In this document: piece by piece, positions 1-12,939 of the stretch
Layout: the number at the start of each line of letters is the position of its first letter
Numbering within the stretch: position 1 is the first letter of the stretch
Notes under the pieces: generated by a model
Told to the model about the DNA's origin: nothing
Database searches by the model: none
The model's input: the letters and a program-made list of their open reading frames with translations, nothing else
NCBI GenBank assembly: GCA_954871525.1
Contig: OX940864.1
Location: 22,686,001-22,750,000, forward strand
DNA length: 64,000 nucleotides
Direction: 5' to 3'
DNA from: Parietaria judaica
Lineage: Eukaryota; Streptophyta; Magnoliopsida; Rosales; Urticaceae
Program-made: the position numbers and the translations under genes

Positions 1-34
1 CCACGATTTATAGAAGATTTATAGAAGACTAAAT

Positions 35-199
35 ATGGAAATAATGGTCATTGCTCCTCATGACCCCATAGTAGAAGTTCAATCGACTACTCCTTGTATT
101 ACACAAGAAAAACCTTCGGGAGAAGGAAAACGGCGATTCATGAGTGAAGTGAGGAAGAAAAGACGTTCGCAGTTGATTTGGTGCAAGGGGGTCTTGTGA
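35..199 (+). CDS. short unrecognised ORF, 54 codons
   Basis: An ATG at 35 opens a 54-codon frame ending at a TGA at 197-199; an in-frame stop lies just upstream at 23-25. The product is basic near its C-terminus (stretches such as EVRKKRR). I recognise no family. Several stops and a long AT-rich tail follow, so this may be the 3' end of a retroelement or a chance ORF. Confidence 0.12.
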   Translation: MEIMVIAPHDPIVEVQSTTPCITQEKPSGEGKRRFMSEVRKKRRSQLIWCKGVL

Positions 200-843
200 T
201 CATCAGGAGTTCAAGATTTGGATGGCAAAGTTGATGGTGTAACATCAATGAGGGTTTTCCTTTATGATTTGGATCCATATGTATTATTATTTGTAATAAT
301 CTATTGTAATCTCTTGGTTGATCACTCTGGGTGAGTGCCTTGTATAAGTATGTTATCCATAAAGGATAGTCCGGACTGCATTAAGAAAAAGTATCGGTGT
401 CGTTACTTTTTCCACACTTGCTTTTTTTTCCTTACGTTTTACGCACATCACAGATATATCTCGCTAAACACAAATATATAACTTAACCATTGATAAAAAA
501 AAATATTAAAAAAAAAACTTGAACGAGACTTAGTATGAAGGCTCTTGGGGACGAAATTGTGACAACTCAACTTTTTTGAAGCCGTCACTTAGAAGTAAAA
601 CTCTTTGAAACTCTTTGAAAATACTTGGTTTTTTTCTCTGAAACAACTTAGAAGTAAATAAGTAAATAAGTAAATAAAATAGTAAAAATATTTATCACGA
701 ATTTCTTTTTCAAAACAAAAAAAAAAAAAACATGCAAAAGAAAATTTACAGAAAACGTCTTCACAATGATTACTCATTCACTCAATCCCTTGCATATCTT
801 CCCCTGTCACTGTCCAATCCACCACGCAATCATAGGTTTATTA
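200..843. other. AT-rich spacer
   Basis: No gene is seen. The stretch has poly-A and poly-T runs and a short GTAAATAA tandem near 655-677. It ends at the target duplication of the hAT MITE. Confidence 0.5.
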
Positions 844-851
844 CCTACGGT

Positions 852-968
852 TAGAGCTGCACATTAAAATTGCCAAATCAAGTCACGACGCGTCGCGACC
901 AATTTTCTCAGTTCGCGAACAATCGCGATTTTGCGGCAAAAATCGCGATTCATCGCGAATATGGGCAA

Positions 969-1016
<48 letters not shown>

Positions 1017-1126
1017 TCATCGCGATGCATCGCCGCCGTGATTCTCGCGACGCGTCGCGACCGTGAATCTCGAGATTTTGGCGACTATGTTCGAGACTGG
1101 TCGCGATGCACGTTTGTGCAGCTCTA
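852..1126. mobile_element. 275-bp hAT MITE with TCGCGA-rich ends
   Basis: The element starts TAGAGCTGCACA and ends in the inverse (TGTGCAGCTCTA), giving short terminal inverted repeats. It is flanked by 8-bp duplications CCTACGGT (844-851) and CCTACTGT (1127-1134), one mismatch, as expected for hAT insertion. It has no coding capacity. About nine TCGCGA hexamers lie in the two halves around a TC microsatellite. The same ends and motifs mark the larger elements at 17026 and 43139, so it is a short non-autonomous relative of those. Confidence 0.85.
972..1013. repeat. (TC)21 microsatellite
   Basis: An uninterrupted TC dinucleotide run of 42 bases in the middle of the hAT MITE. Confidence 0.95.
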
Positions 1127-1269
1127 CCTACTGTACGAATGAAAATATTTTGTGTGAGCTAAAAGGTCAGTGAGATACAATTACTTTCTCACAAAAATAT
1201 AATAAAACAAAATAACGATACAAGCCAAATTATGCTTATTTTACATATTACGATCTATTACTGATCTTT

Positions 1270-2940
1270 TCCTAGGTGATCATCATCTTGTGTACGTACC
1301 AACTTGCCCGCGAGGCTGTTGGATCGACGGGGTGTACATGTCCCGAAGTCCGAGGCCAATAACTCTCGCGGTTCATGAATACCGCATATGATTAATTCCG
1401 TCATCAATACACTCATCTCGGGAAGAATTAACATAACTTTGGCGGTTTAGCTAAATTGCAAGATTAATCTCGTCCTCAATACACTCATCTCGGGGAAATA
1501 TCTAAACTTTAAGTACCTCCTCGTGAGGTGTGGTACGACACTTCATTAATTCCTATGTTTAGTGTCATGAGCTTATGAACTTATTATAATCCATATCTTA
1601 TTCCTTTAGCTAAAGGAACACAACATCTCACGACAATCATTCTTCATAGTCAAATAATCAACATAAATCTTAATCTATTATTAAATCATCATAACATATT
1701 TATAACAATCATTTGAAACAACAACATACATTCAATAATATCTCACACACAATTCAACAAACTACATAATCAAACATATCAAATAGCACCTTTATTTTCA
1801 AACAAATTTGTATTGTATTGAGGTTGGACTCACCTGAATCGCCACGGTTGTCTTTCCCGCGACTCCGACGGAGACACCTTTACGAGCGACGTTCGTAGAT
1901 AATTATTATGGATTAAAAACTGATCACTTGCTAAACGATTCCTAAAACCTGACTTATAGGCTAAACTGAGATTTGGGTTTCTAAAGGAGCTTTTAAGGTA
2001 TTTTCTCGATCTAATAAAATCGGTTGTAAACTGGAAAAAAAAACGTCTTTTACAAATTGCCATTATTTTTTTAAAACCAACAACTTTAGTGTCTTGGAAA
2101 TTTTCAGAAAACGACTGCAACTATGAGTTATTCTAACTTTTTTAATTCGGCAGAAATACTAAAACAAGGTTTTGGGCAGGATACCGACATCTTACGAATT
2201 TCGTAAAACATGAAACTTGCTTGAAATTGAATTCTGTACAAAACTTATTTCTAGAGATTTTTTTTTTCGGACTCTACAAATTAAAAAAAAAATCGAAATC
2301 TGTTTTGCATAATTTTTTTGGTTTCTCCCAAAAAGGTAAAAATTGAGAATATGAATTTGAGCCGATTTTTTTTTTAATCTGGAAATATATTTGTAGCTTT
2401 TAGGAATCTAATCGAACAATCGGTAATTGCAGGTGAAACCGCTTTGTAGTTTAGGAGATAAAAAATCCAGAAAATTATATTAGAAAATCACTACGAAAGT
2501 TAGCAACCTAATAAGAACAATAAACTAGGTTATACCTTAATGATGAGATTTGAAGACCTTTTGATGATGGAGCAATGAACACAAAGAGTTTTTCTCTCTT
2601 TGTGTAAAAATCCTAAATTAATTAAGAATAAGAATATAATAAATACTTATCTATTCTATTTGAGGACTCTAAAACCACGGGATCTCACAAAAATGCACCT
2701 CTCCCATCATAGAGTAAGACGTATTTATTCCAGTTTTACAGTTGATTTTTTTACAGGCTCGACGGTTCTCATTAAAACCATCTCGGATGGGGCGGTGATA
2801 AAGAAAATAAAATTTGTAAATGTAAAGGACACATATATATTATTTGAAAGAGGTTCACCCTTTTATTGTGTATGGCACACCCTCGAAAGTGTATTGATTT
2901 ATAAGTACATGCTAATAAGAGCTTATTAGTACAAAGTTAA
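1270..2940. other. LTR-retroelement-like sequence, unresolved
   Basis: No gene is seen. Around 1391 and 1461 a motif containing CAATACACTCATCTCGGG occurs twice about 70 bp apart. A GC-richer block at 1830-1900 and the overall texture resemble a degenerate LTR or retroelement end. I could not find matching TG/CA termini or a target duplication, so the class is uncertain. Confidence 0.25.
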
Positions 2941-5900
2941 TTAGAGTACGAGAATAAAAAATCGTTAAGCATTTGCACGAATATTTTTTTTATGTCTTAA
3001 AAAAAACGTTAAGTATGAGAATGTATCCTTGGACATGTCGAGTAGTTATCTTCTGCAAAGAACATGAGTAAAGGTCTCTTAATGATATAATTTTTGTTTG
3101 ATTATGTGATTATTATGAGGGCATATGAGGTATTAAAGTCTTTGTCAAATGGGAGCATTTGATGTTGGCGAGATAATGCATGCGCAGAGCAAGTTGTTTC
3201 ATTGGGTGTCAAGAACGTTATCGCAGTAGTCTGAGCGTCTTATAAGCCGCAACTTCTTCTTGATCGGGTGTTTCTTCCTTCATAGGCTGAGCGTATTGGT
3301 TCTTGATCCTTTAAGCTTTAAACAACTTTTCGTTTATGTCGTATTATAAATCGAAAAGTCATACGCTACTAACGACAAAGGCGGCCAATGAAGATAGGAA
3401 ATCTCTTGTAGGTGTGTGGTAGTGAGAGGATTAAGGGGAAAAAAAAACCGAGAGAGCTTCGGCGATGAAGAGAGGAGTCACTGGAGTTTCCACTTTTAAT
3501 ATTTTCACTTACGTAGTTAAGCTTACAATTTTAAAATTTAACGCATTTAGCAAAAAGAAAAAAATTCGCATAAAAGTTAGTTTTCTCTAGTATAATTGAT
3601 AGGTTTTGAAATTTTCATTTATATGACTATACAGTATATAGCAATAATAAATTAACAATAATCATAATTTCAGTGGATATATTAAAATTGTCCCTTCAAA
3701 TTAGAAGGATATCGAATGTCAAAATTTCAAACAAACAAAAAAGGAAATATTGTAAGAGAATGCCGAGTGAAGGAAATTCTTTAAGATCCCTCAACAAACT
3801 CTAGTTTAAATACATGTGATAAAATTATATAAAAAAAGGATAATCAAAAAAATATTTATTTGAAATTTTATTGTTTGTAAAGATGTATAATTAGGACACT
3901 TTATATGAATTTAAAGCATGTGTGGAAATCGATACATAATAATAAGTTAAGAGATAATATATATATATATATGTATATAATATACACATAGTGATACATT
4001 CCGGAGTAAAGTGATATAAAAATGACGGAAGTGGGGGGAAATAGATCGGAGTGATAATATTTAGGGTCAACTAAAAAAAAAGGGAGTTAATTGATAAAGA
4101 CCCATAACAAATATGCCTATGAAGTTCTGTTAAAAAAATAAAATAAAATAAATTCAAAATTTCAGATATTTTTTCAACCAGAGTTCCGGTTCCATCAAAT
4201 TTACGTGATTAATGATAAGTTAAAAAAAAATATATATATAATTTCGCTTTTCTATTATAGTACAATCCAATTATTTAAGCATAAAATTGAGAACAAATTT
4301 ATTAGTGTATAGGCATATATATCTCACCATTCTTATATATCACATCCAACTACCATTTAGAGCGTAGCCACTTGAGGTCATAATATAAATTATATAATAA
4401 CAACACAATTTTATTGACGCTATATTAAGAGCCTCTAATCAAGGGGGTCAATAGCAATGATGTTCGACCAACCTTCACATTAATTTCTTAATTTCCCTAC
4501 AAACGTATTTATATTAAGCCTAAATAGACACGAGTTATTTATTTTAACCCTAGTTATCAATGAATTAAGACGCCCGGACTTATCACTTTGTGAAAACACA
4601 ATAAAGTATCACAAATTTGAAGAAAAAAAAATATCATAGATAAAGTTTTTAATATCTATTTTTTTTATTTTGTTCCTATATTGTTATAATAATGTCACTA
4701 CAAGTATTTATATATATATGATTTTTTTTTTACAAGTGACATGTATTCGAAATTTATCCCGACATCGAATATTTTAATAAACTGATCGAAAAATAAACGA
4801 TAAAATAATGAATATAAAAAACTTTGAGTGTGAATTTTTTCTATCTCTTAAAAATTAAAATATTGAGTAATTGCACTATTAACCCTTAAATAGTGAAAGA
4901 GAGATATATAAATTAGAAAGGACCCTTCAAATATTTAGTGGTTGGAGAGTATTTGTCAATGGAATAAGCTCTCCCAACAGACACACAATAAGAAAAGTAA
5001 CAAGAATCTAAATTAATTAACATGGTAACAAGAATCCTCGACAACTACTTGTTTATTATTGACTTTCATTTATCTATAATTTACAATTTAAACAACTAGA
5101 TTTTATAATTTTCCATTTTGTGAAAACAAAATAAAAGATCTTCCAAGTATATTATATGTATCGCTATCAAATATGAGCCAAGCTTTAAAATAGATACACA
5201 TGTCCAAGGTGGTCATTATTAACTGATCACAAAATGATGCATAGCTTTTGGCTCGACAGTGATTGTACTAGAAATTAAATACTTTGGCATTTTTCTTGAT
5301 AAGTTGCTAAATAGGCATCTTTTTTTTTTTTTCTTGATAAATAATTAATAAGATTATTTGAGGCAAAAGTACAGGAAATATAAGTGAAATTAACGACATT
5401 TTTTTACTCTCTTTTTCTCACAGAGATACCTAATATTTAAAATTTTGATAATATTCAAAATATACGAGGGAAAAAAATCATAATGAAAATATGTTTACAT
5501 TGCATTTTAGCACATTTACTGTTTTTTTTATATATATAAAATAGCCATACATTGACTATTTTAGCAATGATTAATATAATTATAATGGTTAATATGACTA
5601 TTTTATAATGGTTAATATGGTTAATTGGCTATTTTACAAATATTAATGAAACATTGGCTATTTTGTCAATTTTAAATTATCAAGTTGACTATATAGCTCA
5701 AGCTCCCAAAAAAAAAAAATCCATTAAGTAGTTTTGTCTAGACGGGTCATTCGCGAGGGCAACCGACGCCCATAATCTATCTAGACAAGCGTAATGCGGG
5801 TTATGGCATGTGAGCAACCCTTGCCTAGTGCGAGTTGGGCTGTCCACCCACTAAAAAAATGCGTTAATTTTTTTTTCTTCATACAAAAAAATGAAAAAAT

Positions 5901-6521
5901 CCGAAACTGAGCAGGCAAAAACTTGCCCACCCAAAAAGACGCCACGGAGATGGCTAAATGCGGGACACGGAGATTGTCTCGCGGGTGCCCGTCCCACTTG
6001 AAAATCTCTATTTATACGTAATTTATAGGTATTTTGCCGTAAATGTAATTAATTAAATTGCAAGATTTAATCACGTTGTAAAAAAATGTTAAATTCATAT
6101 AAATATAGTGTACACGTGTCTTTGACTCTTGAGAATTGAACCACCCAGTTTCCTCACTCCTCAGAGATTAGGCTCTACAATAGAACATGGGAGTGATGGG
6201 ACAGCCCTAATTAAATGTATATGTAATGTAATAAAAATCACAGTAGATTCTAAATTTAATTAAATTACAGTATCAAGCAACAAAGATATACCCTCAAATT
6301 AATTATAGAAAAAACGACTTTTTATGTAACTTTCAATACCAATTTCAAAAGAGAAACAGACTGCAAAATTTTGATCAATTACAAAAAAAAAAAAAAAAAA
6401 AAAAAAAACCTACTCGCTTTGATTCCCATCAGCAAACTTGAGAAACAAGAAACGTATCTGTAAATAGTAGCCCTAAAGAAGAAAAGAAGAAGAAGCCGAA
6501 GAAGGACTGACGGCAAAACTA
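2941..6521. other. AT-rich intergenic region
   Basis: No coding region is recognised. It contains short TA runs near 3958 and 4232, a degenerate GGCTATTTTAC/GGTTAATATG cluster at 5540-5690, a GC-richer patch at 5735-6000 of unknown origin, and an A26 run at 6383-6408 downstream (3') of the ERF gene. Confidence 0.5.
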
Positions 6522-7229
6522 TCAATGTTGCCATAATAGATTAGGCTCAAAGGATAAAGAATCCTCTTCTCTCCGACCATCGTAATCTTCCAAAAGCCCG
6601 AAGTAGTGATCCCATTGCTGAGAGAAGAAATAGTCAACCTCAGAGTCAACGAACACGTACTCGCTCCCCGACTCCGGCGAGTCGTAGCTCGTCCCCAGCT
6701 GCGGCAGTTCCACTATCTCTCCGAGCTCCTCCGCCGACGTCGTCGTGGACGCGTTGGACGAGCACGCCGCATCGTACGAGGCCGAGGAGAACGACGACGA
6801 CGTCGACGAGGAAGAGGACGGCGCGGTTACCAATTCCAGGTCCATGGAGGCGGCCTTGGCGGCCGCGGCCTGGACGTCGCGGGGCGAGGCGGAGAGCGGG
6901 CGCGGGAAAGAGGCCGCGAGGGCCGGGAAGTTGAGGATGGCGGAGGCGCCCTTGATGCTGAGCGCGGCGGCGTCGTGCGCGCGCGCCGCCATCTCCGGGG
7001 TGGAGAAGGTGCCGAGCCAGATCCGGTTCTTCTTCCGGGGCTCCCGGATCTCCGACACCCACTTCCCCCAGGTGCGCATTCGCACGCCGCGGTACACCGC
7101 GTGCTTCGTCCCCGCCGCGCTCTCCGATCTCGCCCGCTTCCCGGGCCGGCTCTCGCCCGCCTCGCCCGCTCTCTTCGACGGCGTCGTTTTGCTAGACGCC
7201 GACGTGGACGGCGTCGTTTTGCTCTCCAT
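6522..7229 (-). CDS. DREB-type AP2/ERF transcription factor
   Basis: Intronless gene of 235 codons encoding a nuclear DNA-binding regulator. A single AP2 domain spans about residues 45-102, beginning [18 protein letters not shown] and including WLGTF and [10 protein letters not shown]. Valine at domain position 14 and glutamate at 19 are the DREB-subfamily diagnostics for binding DRE/CRT (CCGAC) elements. A basic KR-rich stretch (KRARSESA) lies before the domain and a Ser-rich linker follows. The acidic C-terminus contains [13 protein letters not shown], a motif I associate with ERF group III (DREB A-4/TINY-like), and ends LLWQH. I chose the ATG at 7229 because it opens the conserved Lys/Ser-rich N-terminus; the frame is open further upstream, but that stretch looks like untranslated leader. 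The N-terminus has a small internal duplication (SKTTPS twice). GC content is high for the region, typical of this family. Likely stress-related, but the exact paralog is not determined. Confidence 0.93.
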   Translation of the reverse strand: MESKTTPSTSASSKTTPSKRAGEAGESRPGKRARSESAAGTKHAVYRGVRMRTWGKWVSEIREPRKKNRIWLGTFSTPEMAARAHDAAALSIKGASAILNFPALAASFPRPLSASPRDVQAAAAKAASMDLELVTAPSSSSSTSSSFSSASYDAACSSNASTTTSAEELGEIVELPQLGTSYDSPESGSEYVFVDSEVDYFFSQQWDHYFGLLEDYDGRREEDSLSFEPNLLWQH

Positions 7230-7383
7230 TTCGTTAACAACTCGGACGTAAAGGAGTGAGATTGGAAAGAGAGAGAGAACTGATAGTGTGTTGCTGTAAC
7301 TTGTAATGTGAAGACTGGAGGAGGGTAGAGAGAGATGTATAAATATAATACACAGATATATTATATAGGCATCGGGATATACA

Positions 7384-7395
7384 CTTATATATATA
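7384..7395 (-). promoter_or_regulatory. TATA-like element of the ERF gene
   Basis: On the minus strand a TATATATAAG stretch lies about 155-165 bp upstream of the ERF start codon, a plausible TATA box. Inferred from position and sequence only. Confidence 0.45.
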
Positions 7396-7412
7396 GGGCA
7401 AAGTCTGTGCAC

Positions 7413-8226
7413 ACAGTATGTGAATATGAGTATGACCCACCCAACCCCCCACGCAACTAGGGAAGCTACCCCAAATCCAAGGCCCTGCCCTTTGTTCCGT
7501 TTTCCGAAAACCGCCCGCTCGTTTGATTCTATAGGTATATCCAGGAGTATACGGATATGCTGATGGAGATTTTATAAGATTTAAGGAGCTGATAGTGTCG
7601 ATTTAATTTTACGAGTATACCATGTATGATACAAAAATTCAGGAGTATTCCCGGGTATTTAATCATTGTTTTGAAGTAAACCTTGACGGTCTTTTTGTTG
7701 AAATTAAAATTGATTAATTAATTGAGTTTACCTTTGGCTGAGTAATTAAGAGGTCCTTTAGCCGAGAAAACAGAGACACGCACTATGAAAGTGATGAGTC
7801 GATTTGAATTGGGAGTTTTGTACCGAGACTAATGTGTATAAGATCGATTTAAGGGCAGGTCAGCATTTAATTGTAATTAATTTATAAGATGACTCGAAAA
7901 ATGATTGGCTTTGTTTAGTGTCGACGTTACTAAATTAAAATCAAATAAGGTAACTCTAAGTGGTTTCTTTGGCCAGGGTGTGTTTTCCTGGATGCCATTG
8001 ATTAATTGACGCGTAGAGAGAGGGGTTTAATTTGAAGGTAAAAAGAGTGGGGCTTTTAGTGTACGGATTCAGCGAAAGGTGAGTGTTTGCAAGCCTCACT
8101 CTCGTAGGGTTCGAGTCGAACGAGCTTAGCTGCCCCCATAATCATGTAAATAGACCATTCTCCGAAACAACAACAAAAAGAATACAAAAATTAGATTTTT
8201 GCTATGGAAAAAATCCGACTATGATT
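7413..8226. other. ERF upstream region and spacer
   Basis: No gene is seen. This is the region upstream of the ERF gene on the minus strand. It is moderately AT-rich and shows no recognised terminal repeats until the fold-back element begins near 8227. Confidence 0.45.
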
Positions 8227-9571
8227 AACCCATTCATTATCTACCAATACGTTTGGCTTAAATTCGAAAGTTGGTGATGAATGTTCCAAAATTCAAAATC
8301 TAGTGATGTTCACTTTTTCTTTCCCAAAATACCCCTTCCCAATATATATGCCTGATTTTTTTTTTTATAGCTGCCCGAAATCTATATGTACAACTTTCGT
8401 ATTTTTGGCATAACTCACTCATTTATTGTCCAAATTTTATAAAACACATATGGTTGGAAAACTAAGAGATAGATCTACAACTTTTGTGCTTTAAGTTTTG
8501 TAAAAAAAAAAGTTTAATAAAAATATGAAATTTCAACAATAACGTAAAACTGGACATTACTGTAATGCAAAATATTTGTTTCGAGCAAATTTTAATATAC
8601 TTAATGAATTTTTCTTTTTGAAACCTAAAACTACAAAGTTGTAGATCTATCTTTTATCTTTCCAACGGTAGTTTATTCATGAAATTTCATGAATATTTTC
8701 CAACGGTAATTTACTCATTTTTTGTCAAAATTTCATGAATAAACTACAGTTGGAATTGGAAAGATAAAAGATAGATCTACAACTTTGTAGTTTTAAGCTT
8801 CATAAAAAAAGTCATTAAGTATATTAAATTTTGCTTGAAACAAATATTTTGCATTACACTGATGTCCAGTTTTACGTTGTGGTTGAAATTTCATATTTTT
8901 ATTGAACTTTGTTTACAAAACTTAAAACACAAAAGTTGTAGATCTATCTCTTAGCTTTCCAACCATAGGTCTTTCATAAATTTTGGACAAAAAATGAATG
9001 ATTTATGCCAAAAATACAAAAAACTGTGCAATTTATCTCCGAGTTCGATATGGCTAACTCCGACCAAAATCTGCACAACTTACTCATATATCGTCCAAAT
9101 TCTACGATTTAAATCTTATTTTGAAGCCAGAAGATGGATCTACAACTTTGTAGTTTAAGTTTTAGCAAAAAACCTTTTGAAAGACAGATCCACAAAACCC
9201 AGAGTTCCATAAAAAAAGGTGTTCGTCTTCATATTTTCCGGCGATTTTTCGTTCCTCCTGCACAAACTAGCTTTCATGACCTTGCTTTGCTCTCAATCTA
9301 TCTAACGAGATATTACCATCATCATTTGGAGATCCGAGGAGAAAAAAAATGAAGAAGAAACAGAGAGAATTTTTGGAGAGAAAAAAATGAGGGGAAAATG
9401 AAATGAAATGAAAAGGGGGAAGAAGCTGAAACGAAATCAAGGGTATATGAAAAAAAAGGGCATGTATATTTTGGTGAAGAAACAGTGAACATCACTAGTT
9501 TTAGAATTTTGGAACATTCATTACTAGTTTTGTAATTTCGGTGCAATTCATCACTAGATAATGAATTTTCC
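8227..9571. mobile_element. fold-back TIR element, MULE-like
   Basis: The ends are inverted copies of one another: the left side has ATTCATTATCTA then GATGAATGTTCCAAAATTC, the right side their reverse complements. These termini match those of the 12017-16425 element. The whole interior folds back on itself around 8700-8760, and GTAGATCTATCT/AGATAGATCTAC motifs recur in both arms. No coding capacity. A clean target duplication was not found, so the outer limits are approximate. Confidence 0.7.
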
Positions 9572-12007
9572 CATTTAGTTTTATCGTCTTTTTTTTTAAA
9601 GAATATTTTGATCGAAAATCTGAGAGTCCATATTATAGAATAAATAAACATTTGCTTCTTTAAGAAAATTCGGGAATAACATCATTGGTTCGAGATTTTT
9701 TTGGAAAAAATATGGTGTTCCGTATTTCAGAACAATGCATTTACTTATTCAGTTAAATATATAATAGAGTCGAAGAGAGCAAAAATCGGGGGGGATAACC
9801 TTCTTTATCAGTCTAAGAGCTCCACGCACTATTTTTTATTTTATTTTTTACAATTATACTTTCCTACAGTAACAGTTTAACCATTAAAAAAATGAAAATG
9901 AAAAATAAGAAGATGAAGAAAAGGAGTAGAAAGGGGGGGAATCGAGAAAGTGAGAGAATAGAGAGAAAAGACAAAAAATGAGGAAGAACTAAAAAATGGC
10001 CGAAGATAAGAAAAAAAAATAACATACGTGGGTTATTTGCATCATAAAATTACAATTGTAGCCTCGATTTTCTTCAAAAAAAAAAAACGGTCAGTAAACC
10101 TTCGGTTAGCGGTTTTCCATAAAATCTTATCAGTAACTTTAGTTGTCGCTAATTTTTATTTATCTTCAAAAAATCTATGATAAACCCATAGATATAACAC
10201 CGATTTATCTAGCTAATGTTCATAGATTGTATTACTAGAAAGAAAGAAAAAATGAAGAAAATCAAATTTGAAAGCCTAATAGCCAATGGTTGGACACCGG
10301 TGGTGGGACGGGCAATAAGTATGCACCTATTCCCATCCGTACACTCACCTTGACGCTTCTATTCAATGTTTTCTTTTATTATTACCCAACCATTTCTCTT
10401 TTATCTTTTTATTTGAATTTCCATAACTAAAATACGCACTCACGGAAACAGAGAGTGCGAGTGTAGAGCAGATAAACACACACATAAATCATGCAACATC
10501 CGCACGTACGGCTGCCAAGTTAATAGCGTCGTTTCCGCACATAGACCACCAAACACAGCTCCTCTGATTGCTTGCTTGCTTGCTTTCATCATTACTGTAT
10601 TTCCTCTAATGGCTACTGTGCTTCCATTTATGCGCAATTTGCCAGCCTTGCCACATACCAAGAGCTATTCCTTTTCGAGCTTGTAAATTACAGGAGTTCT
10701 TTCTTATTTCGTTCGGTAAATCCGGAGATGAGAGGTTTTGGGGTTTAGCTTGCGGTAAAATTGAGAGTTCTGGGCTGCCCGGGCTGGGTTCAAATGAGTA
10801 AAGATACTGCGAAAAATATGAAAACGGCGAATAAATAAATAAATTAATTGCCCATGAAACCAATCGTTTATAACGTTAGATTATTCTAGACCTTGTTTTG
10901 TTAGAAATTTTTTTTATTAATTTTATAAAGAATATCGAAAATTTGATTCCATATAGTGTATCACTAACGTTTGACAACGGTCCTCTATATGAACAAGACG
11001 CGGTCATTTTGTATAACTAAACGAAGATAATAATTTTGTAAAGATATGATTGTCTATTTTTCTATAAATTTTTTTTTATTTTTTCTATTAAGAAATTTTT
11101 ACCAATACTGAGAGTGACAATCGAAACTATAAATTGATTTGGCTCGATTTTGAACGGATCTGAATCTAATCGTGTCAAATCAGGCACAAACTTAAATAAG
11201 ATTAAATAAGATAAAATATGAGAGTAAAATGTTGTGGAAGAGAAAATGTTTCTTATCACAAAGACATGTCTACTATTGAGTTTGTGTTATCATTGATTGG
11301 TATGACCAAAATAAGAGCTTGAAAGTTGGAGAGCAACAGTGCCCTTATTAATTTGGTTACAAAAAAAAATAGGCACTCCAAAATAAGAATTAAAGATAGC
11401 AAATAAAAGTTCTATTAATTAGGGTTATTGATTAAAAAGATTGTAAGCTCATTGCTGACATCATGAGCCTTTACTATTTGGTCCCCATCTTGAGAAAAAG
11501 CTTCAAATTTAATTAGCTTAATCAATTGTCCAATCAAAAGGATAACATATAAATAATATACTACCCAATCAAAGACATATTATACTATATTTTATATATA
11601 AAATACAAATATAGAGAATTATTTGTCAATGTATTTGATGATCAACAACTGACTAGCAAACAAAAGCTTGAATGAAATGGCCACTTTTCCCTAAAAAAAT
11701 AATTAAAAAAATGACCACTTTGAAAAAGAAAAGAGACAAAAAATAATATTGTTAGATACTACTTTGATATTATTGGTTGAATCCAATAATCAGACAAATT
11801 ACGCCTTTTTACAACCATAGCTGGGCTTGGCCACCATTTGGACAGTCTAGGGCTCTAGGCTGACTTCATTTGCAATTCCATTATTTATCTAATCATAGCT
11901 TTATTATTTTAAGTATTTTTATAAAATATCAGTATCTTGGTTGATATTCATGTACGTGTATAGATATTAGCAGAGTACCAATTCAGTCTCTCTCTATATA
12001 ATGATAG
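9572..12007. other. AT-rich intergenic region
   Basis: No recognised gene. A somewhat GC-richer stretch at 10440-10800 has short frames on the minus strand, but I see no known domain and no exon structure. The rest is AT-rich. Confidence 0.4.
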
Positions 12008-12124
12008 GTTTTAATTGGAAAAATTCTTATCTAGTGATGAAAGTAGTTTTTATTCGAAACATATTTGATGAATGTTTTAAATTTTGAAAATTGGTGATAT
12101 TCATTGTTTTCTTTCTTTTTTGTC

Positions 12125-12330
12125 TCTTGAGAAAACTTTTGTATCTCTCGTTCTTCGACCTTGGCCAACCTACCGAGGTTTGGTATTATCTCCGAGGTCG
12201 GTGATTTATACCCGAATTGGGTGTATATGTCCGATCTAGGAGACGATATTTGCGATTGTTAAATGCCCGAATTCGGGGACGACTTTGCGATTATCAACGA
12301 CTTCGAGGGCAATCATCGACCCCTTCTATA
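12125..12330. repeat. degenerate CpG-rich array, segment 1
   Basis: Repeated variants of CCGAGGTCGGTGAT and CCGAATTCGGGGAC spaced about 20-24 bp apart. It is the first of four such segments inside the MULE-like element. Confidence 0.6.
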
Positions 12331-12333
12331 TGT

Positions 12334-12664
12334 CACTACAAGAAAGTAGGTTTTTGCCGGCGCAAAAAAGCGCAGGGAATAATAACCAAAAGCGCCGGTG
12401 AATGCATTTCAACTTTCGCCGGCGCAGAAAAGCGCCGCTACCAACCGTCAAGTTAGTTTGGTCGGGAAAAGTGCATTTGCCGGCGCCAAACCGAAATGCG
12501 CCGGCAATAGTTCATTTTACCGGCGCGTTTAAGCACCGACAAAGTGTGGCTAAATGCGCCGGGAAAAATCTCTTTTCCTGCGCTAGTCAGCGCCGCCAAA
12601 GCATATCCTTTTTGCCGTCGCTAAGGCCTAGCACGTCGGGAAAAACTTCTTTTCCCGGCATGTG
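12334..12664. mobile_element. CACTA (En/Spm) terminus with subterminal repeats
   Basis: CACTACAAGAAAGTAGG at 12334 is a canonical CACTA-superfamily end. It is followed by repeated GCCGGCGC/GCGCCGGC-type subterminal motifs for about 330 bp. I could not find an intact opposite end (TTGTAGTG), so this appears to be a fragment or degenerate short element nested in the MULE-like element. Confidence 0.7.
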
Positions 12665-12850
12665 TCCGACCTCGATGATTAGAGCCGAAGTCGATGATAT
12701 CACACACTCTGTACACGCTATATCCGATATATGGGATATTTATCCCCGAATTCGAAGATCTAAACATCCCAAAATTTCCGACCTCTGATTAATTTTCATC
12801 TGAATTCTGGGTAAAATCTATGTATGACTTCGAATATATTCGTTACCGAA
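12665..12850. repeat. degenerate CpG-rich array, segment 2
   Basis: Further variants of GAAGTCGATGAT and CCGAATTCGAAGAT at roughly 20-24-bp spacing, continuing segment 1 on the far side of the CACTA fragment. Confidence 0.5.
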
Positions 12851-12939
12851 AAAAATAAAGTCATCAAAACCACCGACATCGATGGTGCAATTACATACCA
12901 ATTACATTTAAAGTATAAACATTGGAAGAAATATGCATG

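Noticed and set aside
5735..6000. GC-rich patch resembling a transposon end (GACGGGTCATTCGCGAGGGC)
   Set aside because: No inverted partner or target duplication could be found, so no element is claimed.
6606..7259. Long plus-strand arginine-rich frame over the ERF gene
   Set aside because: It is the antisense shadow of the GC-rich AP2/ERF coding sequence; the minus strand has the real AP2 domain.
10440..10863. Minus-strand frames at 10.4-10.9 kb
   Set aside because: No recognisable domain, start context or splice pattern.
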